A stretch of DNA of 64,000 bases, taken from positions 4,195,001-4,259,000 of the forward strand of contig NZ_CP052859.1 of assembly GCF_012935695.1 (NCBI RefSeq), written 5' to 3'. Positions within the stretch are counted from its first letter, which is position 1, and every line of letters starts with the position of its first letter. Below are positions 9,352 through 19,055 of this stretch, in pieces. The notes beneath the pieces are model-generated. The model ran no database searches, had not been told where the DNA came from, and was given only the letters and a program-made list of their open reading frames with translations. This DNA comes from Pseudomonas sp. ADAK18. GTDB lineage: Bacteria > Pseudomonadota > Gammaproteobacteria > Pseudomonadales > Pseudomonadaceae. The position numbers and the translations under genes are program-made.

Positions 9352-10050
9352 ATGTCCGACACCCTGCTGCTGATTGAAGACGACCTGCCACTGGCGGCAC
9401 TGACAGCCGAATTCCTGCGCGCCGAGGGTTTCACCGTCACCGTGGAACACCGAGGCGATCTCGCCGCCCAGCGCATCCACGACGAACAGCCGGCGCTGTT
9501 GATCCTGGATGTCATGTTGCCGGGGATCGACGGTTTCACCCTGTGTCGGCAGATTCGCGATCAGTACCCCGGGCTGATCCTGATGATGACTGCACTGGAT
9601 GAAAACGCCGAGCAACTGATCGGCTTTGAAGCCGGAGCCGATGACTACGTGGTCAAGCCGGTAGACCCGCTGTTGTTGCTGGCGAGGATCCGCTCGCTGC
9701 TGCGTCGCCACCCTCAAGCCCCTCGTGCCTACTATCAATGGGGGCAGTTCAAGCTGGACTTGAACAATCACTTCGCTTGGCTCAATGAAGTGCCCTTGCA
9801 GTTTTCCCTCGCCGAGTTCGAGCTGCTGGCCATTTTTGCCCGTCACTGCGGGGTATTGCTGACGCGGGAAAAACTACTACAGCGCCTGCGTGGCCTGGAG
9901 TACGACGGGCTGAACCGCTCCATTGATATGCGCGTATCGCGCCTGCGCAAAAAGCTCATGACCCTTGAGTGCCCGGTGACCATCCAGACCATTACTGCCC
10001 AGGGCTACCTGTTTGTCGAAGTCCCGGCAGGTCATACCCATGCCGTCTAA
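9352..10050 (+). CDS. OmpR-family response regulator, RstA-like
   Basis: 232 residues: receiver with phospho-acceptor D53 (LLILDVMLPG) and a winged-helix domain. The recognition-helix region LRGLEYDGLNRSIDMRVSRL closely resembles E. coli RstA (LRG-YDGLDRSVD-ISRLRKKL), which is why I call it RstA-like. It overlaps the following kinase gene by 11 nt. Its place after two envelope-lipid enzymes suggests it controls cell-surface functions. Confidence 0.85.
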   Translation: MSDTLLLIEDDLPLAALTAEFLRAEGFTVTVEHRGDLAAQRIHDEQPALLILDVMLPGIDGFTLCRQIRDQYPGLILMMTALDENAEQLIGFEAGADDYVVKPVDPLLLLARIRSLLRRHPQAPRAYYQWGQFKLDLNNHFAWLNEVPLQFSLAEFELLAIFARHCGVLLTREKLLQRLRGLEYDGLNRSIDMRVSRLRKKLMTLECPVTIQTITAQGYLFVEVPAGHTHAV

Positions 10051-11338
10051 GGTGCGCCCATGGATGGCGGTGGTGGCCGGTACCAGTTGGGCGGCCCTGA
10101 CGCTTTACTTGCTGTGGCTGTGCACCAACGCTTCGGTGTTTGTCGGCGAAGACAGCTTCCTGCGCCTGATGGCGGGCCCCGGCTACCTGGTGGCCGAGCA
10201 ACTCAAAGCCTTGCCGGCCGAACAGCGCGAGGCACGCATTGAATCACTGCAGGCACGCTTCCAGTACCCGGTGAGTCTGGAGAAGATCGAAGACATCGAA
10301 TTGCCGCCTGAAGCCCTTGTCATGCTGGAACACCACCAGCCCGCCATGAACAGTGACGAAGACGTCACCTACTTCCCGCTGGACGATGACACGGTGATTC
10401 AATTCGGCCCCATGTGGGGCACCGCGGAAACCAAGGATTTGCTGCGCTTCCCCGTCTATTGGATAACCGCCTGCGTCGCCGGCCTGCCGGTGTTGTTGTT
10501 CCTCTGGTTCGGTTTGCGCGCACGACGCAAGTACGCTAACGACCTGAACGCGCTTAATGAATGCATTGGCGCCCTGGCACGCACGCCCAATGTGATGCTG
10601 CCGGCGATGAGCCAGGAATGGGCACCGTTGCTGCTGACACTGCAACGGCATGCCCAGGAAATCACCTCGATGGGTGAACGTCACCGAGAGGTTTCCCAGG
10701 CGGTGTCCCACGAACTGCGCACGCCTCTGGCCCGAATGCGCTTTGCCCTGGCATTGCTGAGTAAAAGCGAAGACCCCATCACCCGCACGCGTCTGCAGGA
10801 GCGTTTGCAAACCGACATCGAAGAACTGGAATCCCTGGTTCGCGCCAGCTTGGCCTTTGCCCGGCTGGCCGACGCGCCTGCGGACCTGCACCACGAGCCC
10901 ATCAATATCCGCGCCTGGCTGCAGCAGGAGTTTGCCTTGCTCGATGGCCACCATCGCCTGCTGACCCTGGAAACCGATCCACCGGGCCTGGAGCTCGTGG
11001 GTGATCGCTCATTGCTGCACCTGATCGTGCGCAACCTGTTGAGCAACGCCATCACCTATGCCCGTGAGCAGGTGAACGTCAGCGTGTCGTACCACGATCA
11101 ACAGCACCTGGTGTTGCACGTCGACGACGACGGCCCCGGGGTACTCCCGGAAAATCGCGAAAAAATCTTCGAGCCCTTTGTCCGCTTGGCCCTGGGCAGC
11201 GATGAGCCCAGCGGCTTTGGTCTTGGCCTGGCCCTGGCCAAGCGCGCCACCCATTGGCACCGTGGCCTATTGTCGGTTTCCCGCAGCCCTCTGGGCGGCG
11301 CACGCATGAGCCTCATATTGCCACTACGGCCCTTGTAG
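10040..11338 (+). CDS. Sensor histidine kinase, RstB-like
   Basis: 432 residues: TM1 (about 9-32), a periplasmic loop of about 100 residues, TM2 (about 142-162), HisKA with AVSHELRTPLARMRFAL and HATPase with DDDGPGVLPENREKIFEPF and GFGLGLALAKR. Similar to E. coli RstB in the H-box and the ATP lid. The ATG at 10040 (GGCAGGT 8 nt upstream) was chosen; it lies inside the end of the regulator gene, giving coupled translation. The signal is unknown. Confidence 0.83.
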   Translation: MPSKVRPWMAVVAGTSWAALTLYLLWLCTNASVFVGEDSFLRLMAGPGYLVAEQLKALPAEQREARIESLQARFQYPVSLEKIEDIELPPEALVMLEHHQPAMNSDEDVTYFPLDDDTVIQFGPMWGTAETKDLLRFPVYWITACVAGLPVLLFLWFGLRARRKYANDLNALNECIGALARTPNVMLPAMSQEWAPLLLTLQRHAQEITSMGERHREVSQAVSHELRTPLARMRFALALLSKSEDPITRTRLQERLQTDIEELESLVRASLAFARLADAPADLHHEPINIRAWLQQEFALLDGHHRLLTLETDPPGLELVGDRSLLHLIVRNLLSNAITYAREQVNVSVSYHDQQHLVLHVDDDGPGVLPENREKIFEPFVRLALGSDEPSGFGLGLALAKRATHWHRGLLSVSRSPLGGARMSLILPLRPL

Positions 11339-11482
11339 CCCCGAATAGCCAGCCTGTTACAGCCGGTGACAGTGAACCGTTCCCACTCCCGTTAACCTCC
11401 CGAGCTGATTCAGGACCGCTCGGTCACTTGCCAGCGCTCGCCCTGAGTCCACCCCCCCTGGAACAGGTTGGAGAGTCACCTC

Positions 11483-12925
11483 ATGCGTCACCCTAAACGG
11501 CCAAGCACTGCACTGGTGCTATCGCTGTGCATCGCGGCCAGCGCATTACTCACCTGCACCGCCTCGGCCAAGAGCCATCCCGCCCCTTACTATCCCGGCA
11601 CCATCGCCCCTGATCATTTGCCCCAGGCCGACATGGATCAGCAACTGGCCACTTTCTATAAAGCCTGGAAAGCGATTTATCTCTCCGACGAGTGCGGCAG
11701 CGGCCGTTACTTCGTCAAGGTCAACGCTGACCATAAGCCGGTGGGCGGCGATACCGCACCGGGCACCATCACCGTGTCCGAGGCCCATGGCTACGGCATG
11801 CTGATCAGCGTGATGATGGCGGACTATGACACCGACGCACAAAAGATCTTCGACGGCATGGTGCGTTACTTCGAGGACCATCCGGCTACGTCCGACCCAG
11901 GCCTGATGGCCTGGAACCAGATCGAAGGCTGCGCTAACTCCACCGGCCGGTTCCGGGGCGACGTCAGCGCCACCGACGGCGACCTGGATATTGCCTACGC
12001 CTTGCTCCTGGCCGACCAGAAGTGGGGCAGCCAAGGCATCATCGACTACCGCAGCGAAGCCAACGCCGTCCTTGCAGCGATCCTTAAACATGAAGTCCAC
12101 CCCAGGACTCACCACTTGATGATCGGCGACTGGGCCGGCACCGATGGCGATCACGAAATCGAGTACACGACCCGCAGCTCGGACTTCATGCAATCGCATC
12201 TCTATGGTTTTTACGCCATCACCGGTGATAAGCGCTGGCAGGCCGTTCGCGACAAGACCTACTCGATCATCAACACCTTCAACCAGCGCTACACCCCAAA
12301 AAGCGCCTTGTTGCCGGACTTCATCAGCCACCTGGACACTTCGATGACCCCAGCTCGCGCCGAGTTGGTGGGCGACAAGCGCGACGGTGACTACGCCTGG
12401 AACGCCGCCCGCTATCCCTGGCGTGTCGGCCTGGACTACCTGCTGTACGGTGATCCTCGAGCCCTTGAAACGTTGACGGTATTCAACCGTTGGGCACGCT
12501 CGACCACCCATGATGATCCGACGACGTTCAACAGCGGTTACAGGATCGACGGCGGCGCCCTCGCCGATGAGGGCAGCAACGCCCTGGCGTTTGTCTCGAC
12601 CCTGGGGGTCAGCGCGATGATCAGCGCCGACAATCAGCCCTGGGTCAACAGCGTCTGGGACAACCTGCAACGCCAGTCGATCAACGATAACGCCTACTAC
12701 GGCAACACCCTCAAACTGCTGAGCATGGTCATCATGTCCGGCCATTGGGAACGTCCCAGGCCTGCACCGAGTAAAAAGACAGCACACGTGTCTGCTGATC
12801 AGCAACTCACCCCAACTCGAGCGCCTATGGGATCTGTGCCAGTTGCCGTGAATCCATCTGCCCGGCTGGAGCTTGCCCGTGGGTTCACGTTCAAGAAGCT
12901 GCTGCGCCGACGGGGATTGGGTTGA
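11483..12925 (+). CDS. Secreted glycoside hydrolase family 8 enzyme
   Basis: 480 residues: signal peptide (residues 1-29, ending TASA), then an (alpha/alpha)6-barrel. GH8 signatures are the acid Glu in TVSEAHGYGM (E100) and the acidic cluster ATDGDLDIAYALL (residues 163-175). The family hydrolyses beta-1,4 links in cellulose, chitosan or xylan. There are no bcs cellulose-synthesis genes next to it, so it is not an ordinary BcsZ; the last 50 or so residues are a basic, low-complexity tail ending KKLLRRRGLG. GGAG 9 nt before the ATG at 11483 decided the start. The substrate is open: chitosan or an exopolysaccharide is possible. Confidence 0.82.
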   Translation: MRHPKRPSTALVLSLCIAASALLTCTASAKSHPAPYYPGTIAPDHLPQADMDQQLATFYKAWKAIYLSDECGSGRYFVKVNADHKPVGGDTAPGTITVSEAHGYGMLISVMMADYDTDAQKIFDGMVRYFEDHPATSDPGLMAWNQIEGCANSTGRFRGDVSATDGDLDIAYALLLADQKWGSQGIIDYRSEANAVLAAILKHEVHPRTHHLMIGDWAGTDGDHEIEYTTRSSDFMQSHLYGFYAITGDKRWQAVRDKTYSIINTFNQRYTPKSALLPDFISHLDTSMTPARAELVGDKRDGDYAWNAARYPWRVGLDYLLYGDPRALETLTVFNRWARSTTHDDPTTFNSGYRIDGGALADEGSNALAFVSTLGVSAMISADNQPWVNSVWDNLQRQSINDNAYYGNTLKLLSMVIMSGHWERPRPAPSKKTAHVSADQQLTPTRAPMGSVPVAVNPSARLELARGFTFKKLLRRRGLG

Positions 12926-12953
12926 CCGCACGGCCCACATCCCAGCCATAAAA

Positions 12954-12987
12954 AAGCCCCGCCTGCATCACTGCAGGCGGGGCTTTT
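12954..12987. terminator. Bidirectional terminator between GH8 gene and groEL
   Basis: A 13-bp stem (AGCCCCGCCTGCA with its complement, loop TCAC) flanked by A-run and T-run, between two convergent genes. Confidence 0.85.
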
Positions 12988-13008
12988 CAGTATCGGAGTA
13001 AGGCTGGC

Positions 13009-14664
<1,656 letters not shown>

Positions 14665-14702
14665 TTAAATACTTTGTAGTAACGGGAAAATGAGCGGGGA
14701 AA

Positions 14703-14999
14703 TCAGCCTTCCAGAACAGCGAGAATCTCGTTCTCAGCCATTACCAGCAGGTCTTCGCCGTCGATTTTCACAGTGTTGCTGCCGGAGTAAGGGCCGAATA
14801 CAACCTTGTCACCCACTTTCACAGCCAGCGCACGTACTTCACCGTTTTCCAGGGTTTTGCCTGGACCAGCAGCCAGAATCACACCGTGGTTGGCTTTTTC
14901 AGCAGCCGAACCTGGCAGAACGATCCCACCAGCGGTTTTCTTTTCTTCTTCACTGCGACGGATGACGACGCGGTCATGCAGAGGACGAAGCTTGCTCAT
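14703..14999 (-). CDS. groES: Co-chaperonin GroES
   Basis: 98 residues, with the conserved start [12 protein letters not shown] and the mobile-loop region [12 protein letters not shown] that binds GroEL. GGAGAG upstream of the ATG is the ribosome site. First gene of the groESL operon. Confidence 0.98.
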   Translation of the reverse strand: MSKLRPLHDRVVIRRSEEEKKTAGGIVLPGSAAEKANHGVILAAGPGKTLENGEVRALAVKVGDKVVFGPYSGSNTVKIDGEDLLVMAENEILAVLEG

Positions 15000-15140
15000 T
15001 GTCGATCTCTCCTAATTGTGTTTTTCATCGGCCGGTGTCAATTCCGGCAGGTTAAATTCCGGCGGCGCCGGTCGCGGTTCGCAGGACGAAACGCGGAAGT
15101 CTGTCTGGTGTTGCCACCAGAAACCTTGCGGTGACCGTTA

Positions 15141-15169
15141 CATAAGGGCGCATAAGCTTATTACAAGGC
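15141..15169 (-). promoter_or_regulatory. Candidate heat-shock (sigma32) promoter of groESL
   Basis: On the minus strand CTTGTAA is followed after 12 nt by CCCTTAT, close to the sigma32 pattern CTTGAAA–CCCCATT, about 140 bp before groES. No CIRCE repeat was seen. Confidence 0.4.
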
Positions 15170-15237
15170 TTGGAGATGAAATTTTTTGTGTCTTTAAAAG
15201 CAACACAGCACCCGAAGGTGCCGTGCAGGTGAAGGGA

Positions 15238-15714
15238 TTACTTGGCGTCGCGGTGTTCGAACTCGCCTTCGATCACATCACCCTCGCGCCCCAGGGGCTG
15301 GCGGGGAGCCGGACCACCGCGCGGCTGCAGGTCATCGGCGAACGCGCGCTGACGAATCGCAGCCTCTTCGGCACGCTGGCGCATCTTGCCCGCCAATAGC
15401 CGACGGGTGAACGGCATCAACAGCACCAGGGCGACCACGTCGCTGACAAAACCCGGCAGGATCAACAGGCCGCCAGCCAAAGCCATCATCAGGCCTTCAA
15501 GCATGGTCTGGGCCGGCAGCTCGCCGCGATTCAAACTTTCACGGGCGCGCAGCGCGGTGGCCAATCCGGCGATACGCAGCACGAATACGCCGAGCATCGA
15601 GCCGAGAATAATCAGCAGCAGGGCCGGGAAAAACCCGATGGCCGCACTGACCTTAACGAATACGAACAGCTCCAACACCGGGAACAGCAGAAAGAGCAAT
15701 AAAAAAGGGCGCAT
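15238..15714 (-). CDS. fxsA: FxsA family membrane protein
   Basis: 158 residues with a hydrophobic N-terminal two-thirds (segments about 3-20, 26-48, 76-100) and a polar tail. The MRPFLLLFLLFPVLELFVF start and the LPGFVSDV turn are FxsA features. FxsA (YtfF) family proteins are linked to phage-exclusion suppression in E. coli. GAGGAA 7 nt before the ATG at 15714 sets the start instead of an upstream TTG. It precedes groESL in the same direction, as in other pseudomonads. Confidence 0.85.
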   Translation of the reverse strand: MRPFLLLFLLFPVLELFVFVKVSAAIGFFPALLLIILGSMLGVFVLRIAGLATALRARESLNRGELPAQTMLEGLMMALAGGLLILPGFVSDVVALVLLMPFTRRLLAGKMRQRAEEAAIRQRAFADDLQPRGGPAPRQPLGREGDVIEGEFEHRDAK

Positions 15715-15780
15715 CAAATGGTTCCTCAACGCAAGAATGCCTTGCTAGTTCACCTTAGATGACGTCGCCGTTTCGTGAAT

Positions 15781-16512
15781 TCAAGCTTCGGCAACCGCTT
15801 TTTTCGGCCAAGCCTGCGCGTGAGCCAGGAAAACCAAGGCTTCGCGTACTTGTGTCGGCGTGTTGCAAGGCTCGGCAAAGGGTAGCCAGTACAGCGCCTG
15901 ACCGATGCGCAGGTGCATCCCTTCACTGTCGATACCAGCCAACTGAGCAGGCTCTGTTGTCGGCAAGCCAGCCAGCTCAACATAGTGGGCAATGGCCTTG
16001 GTGTGGTCACTGTTCATATGTTCGATCATGCTCAGCTCGGCCTTGCCGGCGAACGGATTGGCCAAGGCCAGTTGATCGACCCAATGGATCGCGCCAAAAC
16101 CACCGATATAACGATGGCGCACCGGCTTGAGCACCCAGAAATCAAAATCATGGGCCTTGTGGTAATTCGCCGAATCAGGGAAATAACGGTAATAACGCTC
16201 GGCGGCCGCTTCGATCGCCGCAGCATCCGTGATCTTTTGCGCCTCAGCCAGGTAGGTCAGACGCCCTACTGCCTGCACATCGTCCGCCTCGCGCTCCCCC
16301 ACCAGCAACGAGCACTTGGGGTCTTTCTGCAGGTTATGGGTGTGCTGCGCGATGCGGCTGATCAGAATCAGCGGCTGGCCTTCGGCATCCAGGCAGTAAG
16401 GCACCACCGAGCCAAAGGGGAAACCAGGCATGGCCTTGGACAGCGTGGAGAGCGCTCCACGGTATTCCTTGAGCAGTAGTTCTCGGGCATTCTTGGCAAC
16501 GTGCGCGCTCAA
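15781..16512 (-). CDS. HugZ-like haem-utilisation / PNPOx-fold protein (TTG start)
   Basis: 243 residues: an N-terminal split-barrel flavin/haem-binding domain of the pyridoxamine-phosphate-oxidase type (FGSVVPYCLDAEGQPLILIS, about 33-52) and a C-terminal DUF2470 domain (IEHMNSDHTKAIAHYVELAG). HugZ-family members bind or degrade haem. The start is a TTG with a strong AAGGAG 7 nt upstream; no ATG is available near it. Function inferred from the family only. Confidence 0.75.
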   Translation of the reverse strand: MSAHVAKNARELLLKEYRGALSTLSKAMPGFPFGSVVPYCLDAEGQPLILISRIAQHTHNLQKDPKCSLLVGEREADDVQAVGRLTYLAEAQKITDAAAIEAAAERYYRYFPDSANYHKAHDFDFWVLKPVRHRYIGGFGAIHWVDQLALANPFAGKAELSMIEHMNSDHTKAIAHYVELAGLPTTEPAQLAGIDSEGMHLRIGQALYWLPFAEPCNTPTQVREALVFLAHAQAWPKKAVAEA

Positions 16513-16587
16513 CTTATGACTCCTTCGGTAAAATTCGTCAAAAAACGGACTAGGGTGAGCGCTTAAATCTGCTCACAGGACATGCGA

Positions 16588-17346
16588 ATGCATCTCAACG
16601 ACAAAGTAATCATTATCACCGGCGGTTGCCAGGGTTTGGGCCGGTCCATGGCCGAGTATTTTGCAGGCAAAGGCGCCAACCTGGCGCTGGTGGACCTGAA
16701 TAAGGAAAAACTCGACCAGGCGGTCGCCGCTTGTCAGGCCCGTGGCGTCAAGGCCCGTGCCTATCTGTGCAATGTGGCCAATGAAGAGCAAGTCGTCCAG
16801 ACAGTCGCGCAGATTGCCGAAGATTTCGGTGCTATTCACGGTTTGATCAACAACGCCGGGATCCTGCGCGATGGCTTGCTGCTCAAGGTCAAGGACGGCG
16901 AGATGACCAAGATGAGCCTGGCTCAGTGGCAGGCGGTGATCGACGTCAACCTGACCGGCGTGTTCCTGTGCACCCGCGAAGTGGCGGCAAAGATGGTGGA
17001 GTTGAAGAACCAAGGCACCATCATCAACATCTCGTCGATTTCCCGGGCGGGTAATGTCGGCCAGACCAACTACTCGGCCGCCAAGGCCGGGGTGGCTGCG
17101 GCGACCGTGACCTGGGCCAAGGAACTGGCTCGGTACGGCATTCGTGTGGCAGGCATTGCGCCAGGTTTTATCGAGACCGAGATGACGCTGGGCATGAAGC
17201 CTGAGGCGCTGGAGAAAATGACGGCGGGGATTCCCCTCAAACGCATGGGACGGCCCGAGGAGATTGCTCATTCGGCGGCGTATATTTTCGAGAACGACTA
17301 TTACACCGGCCGGATTCTGGAAATGGATGGCGGCTTGCGGTTGTAA
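16588..17346 (+). CDS. Short-chain dehydrogenase/reductase, FabG-like
   Basis: 252 residues, classical SDR: dinucleotide motif [12 protein letters not shown] (INNAGIL), catalytic Ser (NISSIS) and YSAAK, with the C-terminal MDGGLRL. Probably reduces a 3-oxoacyl thioester or a related carbonyl with NAD(P)H. The second ATG (16588) fits better than the one at 16582, because AGGA lies 7 nt before it and touches the first. Monocistronic, followed by a REP palindrome. Substrate not determinable. Confidence 0.85.
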   Translation: MHLNDKVIIITGGCQGLGRSMAEYFAGKGANLALVDLNKEKLDQAVAACQARGVKARAYLCNVANEEQVVQTVAQIAEDFGAIHGLINNAGILRDGLLLKVKDGEMTKMSLAQWQAVIDVNLTGVFLCTREVAAKMVELKNQGTIINISSISRAGNVGQTNYSAAKAGVAAATVTWAKELARYGIRVAGIAPGFIETEMTLGMKPEALEKMTAGIPLKRMGRPEEIAHSAAYIFENDYYTGRILEMDGGLRL

Positions 17347-17424
17347 GAACCAGCCCTTTCAAGGTCTTTGAGAACGCAGCCAAACACGGTTGAAACATCC
17401 AGCTCAGGGTAGTGAAGATCAACC

Positions 17425-17465
17425 GTGGGAGCGGCGGTGCGACGACTCGACTTGCTCGCTCCCAC
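17425..17465. repeat. REP palindrome
   Basis: GTGGGAGC at the left and GCTCCCAC at the right frame a 41-bp imperfect palindrome containing the ACTTGCTCGC core found in most other REP copies in this window. It lies between convergent genes. Confidence 0.8.
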
Positions 17466-17487
17466 ATTTTGATCGCACTCGGCCTGA

Positions 17488-18495
17488 TTACCAGGTCACG
17501 CCAAAACCTGCGGTATAGCGCGTCTTGCTCAAGTCACTGTCCGAGCCGCCACTAATAATGTCGCGCTCAGCCTTAAGGTTGAGAGACGCCCATTCAGTGA
17601 CCTTGTAGCGCAAACCCATTTCCGCATCGAGGGAATAGTCGGTAGGTCCTGTCAGCGGTTTGCCCAATTCGCCGTTGGTAAAGAACTCCACCGTCTTGCC
17701 AACCAGGTAACGGTTGTAGCTCCATTTCATGGCCAACGAGTAGAAATTGTCTTTACCGCCGTCGGCGTATTCATAGTCGGTACGGTTCAACAACGAGCCC
17801 AAGGAAAACGCGCCCAATTCGTCATCCCAGAACTGGTAGCCCGGACCGGTACCGATGGTGCGCTGGCGCGACAGGTCTTCGATCTTGTCGCGTTTGTAGG
17901 TCAAGCGACCTTGCCAGAACCACTGTTCGGTGAGGAATCGGTCCAGGTCGTACTCGGCGCTCCAGTTGTCGGTCGTCACGACGTCGTTCTGGAACTCCCG
18001 GTTGTATTCGCCCTTGGCCGTATGCCGCCAGGCGCCATGACGGGCGCTGGTCTTGAAGTCGATGTCGTAGTCGTTGGTGTCTTTTTCTGCGCGCTTGTAG
18101 TCCAGCGCCACGTCAACATTGCCCTTCCACACCAGGTCTTCGATCACAGGTTTGGGCTTGATGATCTGCTGGATGCTCGCCAACTCGACGGTCTTCGGTG
18201 CCTCACCATTGGCCAAGGTGACCTTGCCGGGCTCGGCGGCCTGCAGGGATTTGGCTTTCTCGCCCGTGTAGGCATCTTGCTTGACCAGCAACTCCTGGTC
18301 GCTTTCCAGGGTTTTCACCTGTTTCCAGTCCACCGGAATGGAGCCGGCATAGTCGGTCTGGATCAGCAGTTTACCGCCATCGAAGACTTTGATTTTGCCG
18401 GTCAGGCGATCACCGTTTTTCAACCAGACGGTATCGGCGAGCAGAGGCGTGGAGGCGCTGAAAACAGCGAGGCATAGCAGGGTTCTGGACAGCAT
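17488..18495 (-). CDS. DUF481 outer-membrane beta-barrel protein (YdiY-like)
   Basis: 335 residues: signal peptide (1-20, cut after LLA), a small N-terminal SH3-like region (TVWLKNGDRLTGKI) and a C-terminal domain with alternating aromatic beta-strands. It ends in Phe-Gly-Val-Thr-Trp, an aromatic C-terminus as used by the BAM machinery. DUF481 proteins are often salt-induced porin-like proteins of unknown function. Preceded by its own AT-rich promoter region. Confidence 0.8.
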   Translation of the reverse strand: MLSRTLLCLAVFSASTPLLADTVWLKNGDRLTGKIKVFDGGKLLIQTDYAGSIPVDWKQVKTLESDQELLVKQDAYTGEKAKSLQAAEPGKVTLANGEAPKTVELASIQQIIKPKPVIEDLVWKGNVDVALDYKRAEKDTNDYDIDFKTSARHGAWRHTAKGEYNREFQNDVVTTDNWSAEYDLDRFLTEQWFWQGRLTYKRDKIEDLSRQRTIGTGPGYQFWDDELGAFSLGSLLNRTDYEYADGGKDNFYSLAMKWSYNRYLVGKTVEFFTNGELGKPLTGPTDYSLDAEMGLRYKVTEWASLNLKAERDIISGGSDSDLSKTRYTAGFGVTW

Positions 18496-18658
18496 AAGCA
18501 GATGACGGACTCAAGTTTGCGAAAAAAAAGGGCATTATCGTCAAGGATAAAGTCTTAGCAAGGACTGACTCGACTCTCTATATTGAGTTCAATTCTCATT
18601 GCCATTTTTACAGACATTTCTTACAAATAGACTGACGATTTCAACGGGATACGCTCAA

Positions 18659-19012
18659 GTGATTGACCCCGCCGACGAAGAACAAAGCCCTGCCCAGATA
18701 CGCCGAACGGCGCTCTACCTGACCCTCGCCCAAGTGCCAGAGGGTTATGTGGTGAGTTATGGCGAGTTGGCACACCTTGCGGGTTTGGGTCGCGCGGCCC
18801 GTTGGGTCGGCCGTACCCTCAGCCAACTCCCCGGCGACACCAAGTTGCCCTGGCACCGGGTGCTGGGTGCCGGCGGTCGGATAAGTCTGCCCGTGGGGAG
18901 TGCCTCTGGGGACGAGCAACGTGCGCGTTTGCGCAGTGAAGGTGTCAGTATCCTGAACAATCGCGTTGATATTCGGCGTCATGGCTGGCGCCCGGTAGAG
19001 CACAGCGGTTAG
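18659..19012 (+). CDS. Alkyltransferase-like protein (ATL), DNA repair
   Basis: 117 residues, the DNA-binding half of the MGMT fold with helix-turn-helix VVSYGELAHLAGLGRAARWVG. The active-site PCHR motif of methyltransferases reads PWHR here (LPWHRVLGAGG), so it cannot accept alkyl groups. ATL proteins bind O6-alkylguanine, kink the DNA and flag it for nucleotide-excision repair. A GTG start at 18659 is proposed, because the alignment begins there and GGGA lies about 10 nt upstream; the upstream TTG would add an unlikely 20-residue tail. Confidence 0.8.
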   Translation: MIDPADEEQSPAQIRRTALYLTLAQVPEGYVVSYGELAHLAGLGRAARWVGRTLSQLPGDTKLPWHRVLGAGGRISLPVGSASGDEQRARLRSEGVSILNNRVDIRRHGWRPVEHSG

Positions 19013-19055
19013 AGTGCGCGCTTTGTTTCCGCAAATCTGAGGCAGACTCCAGCCC

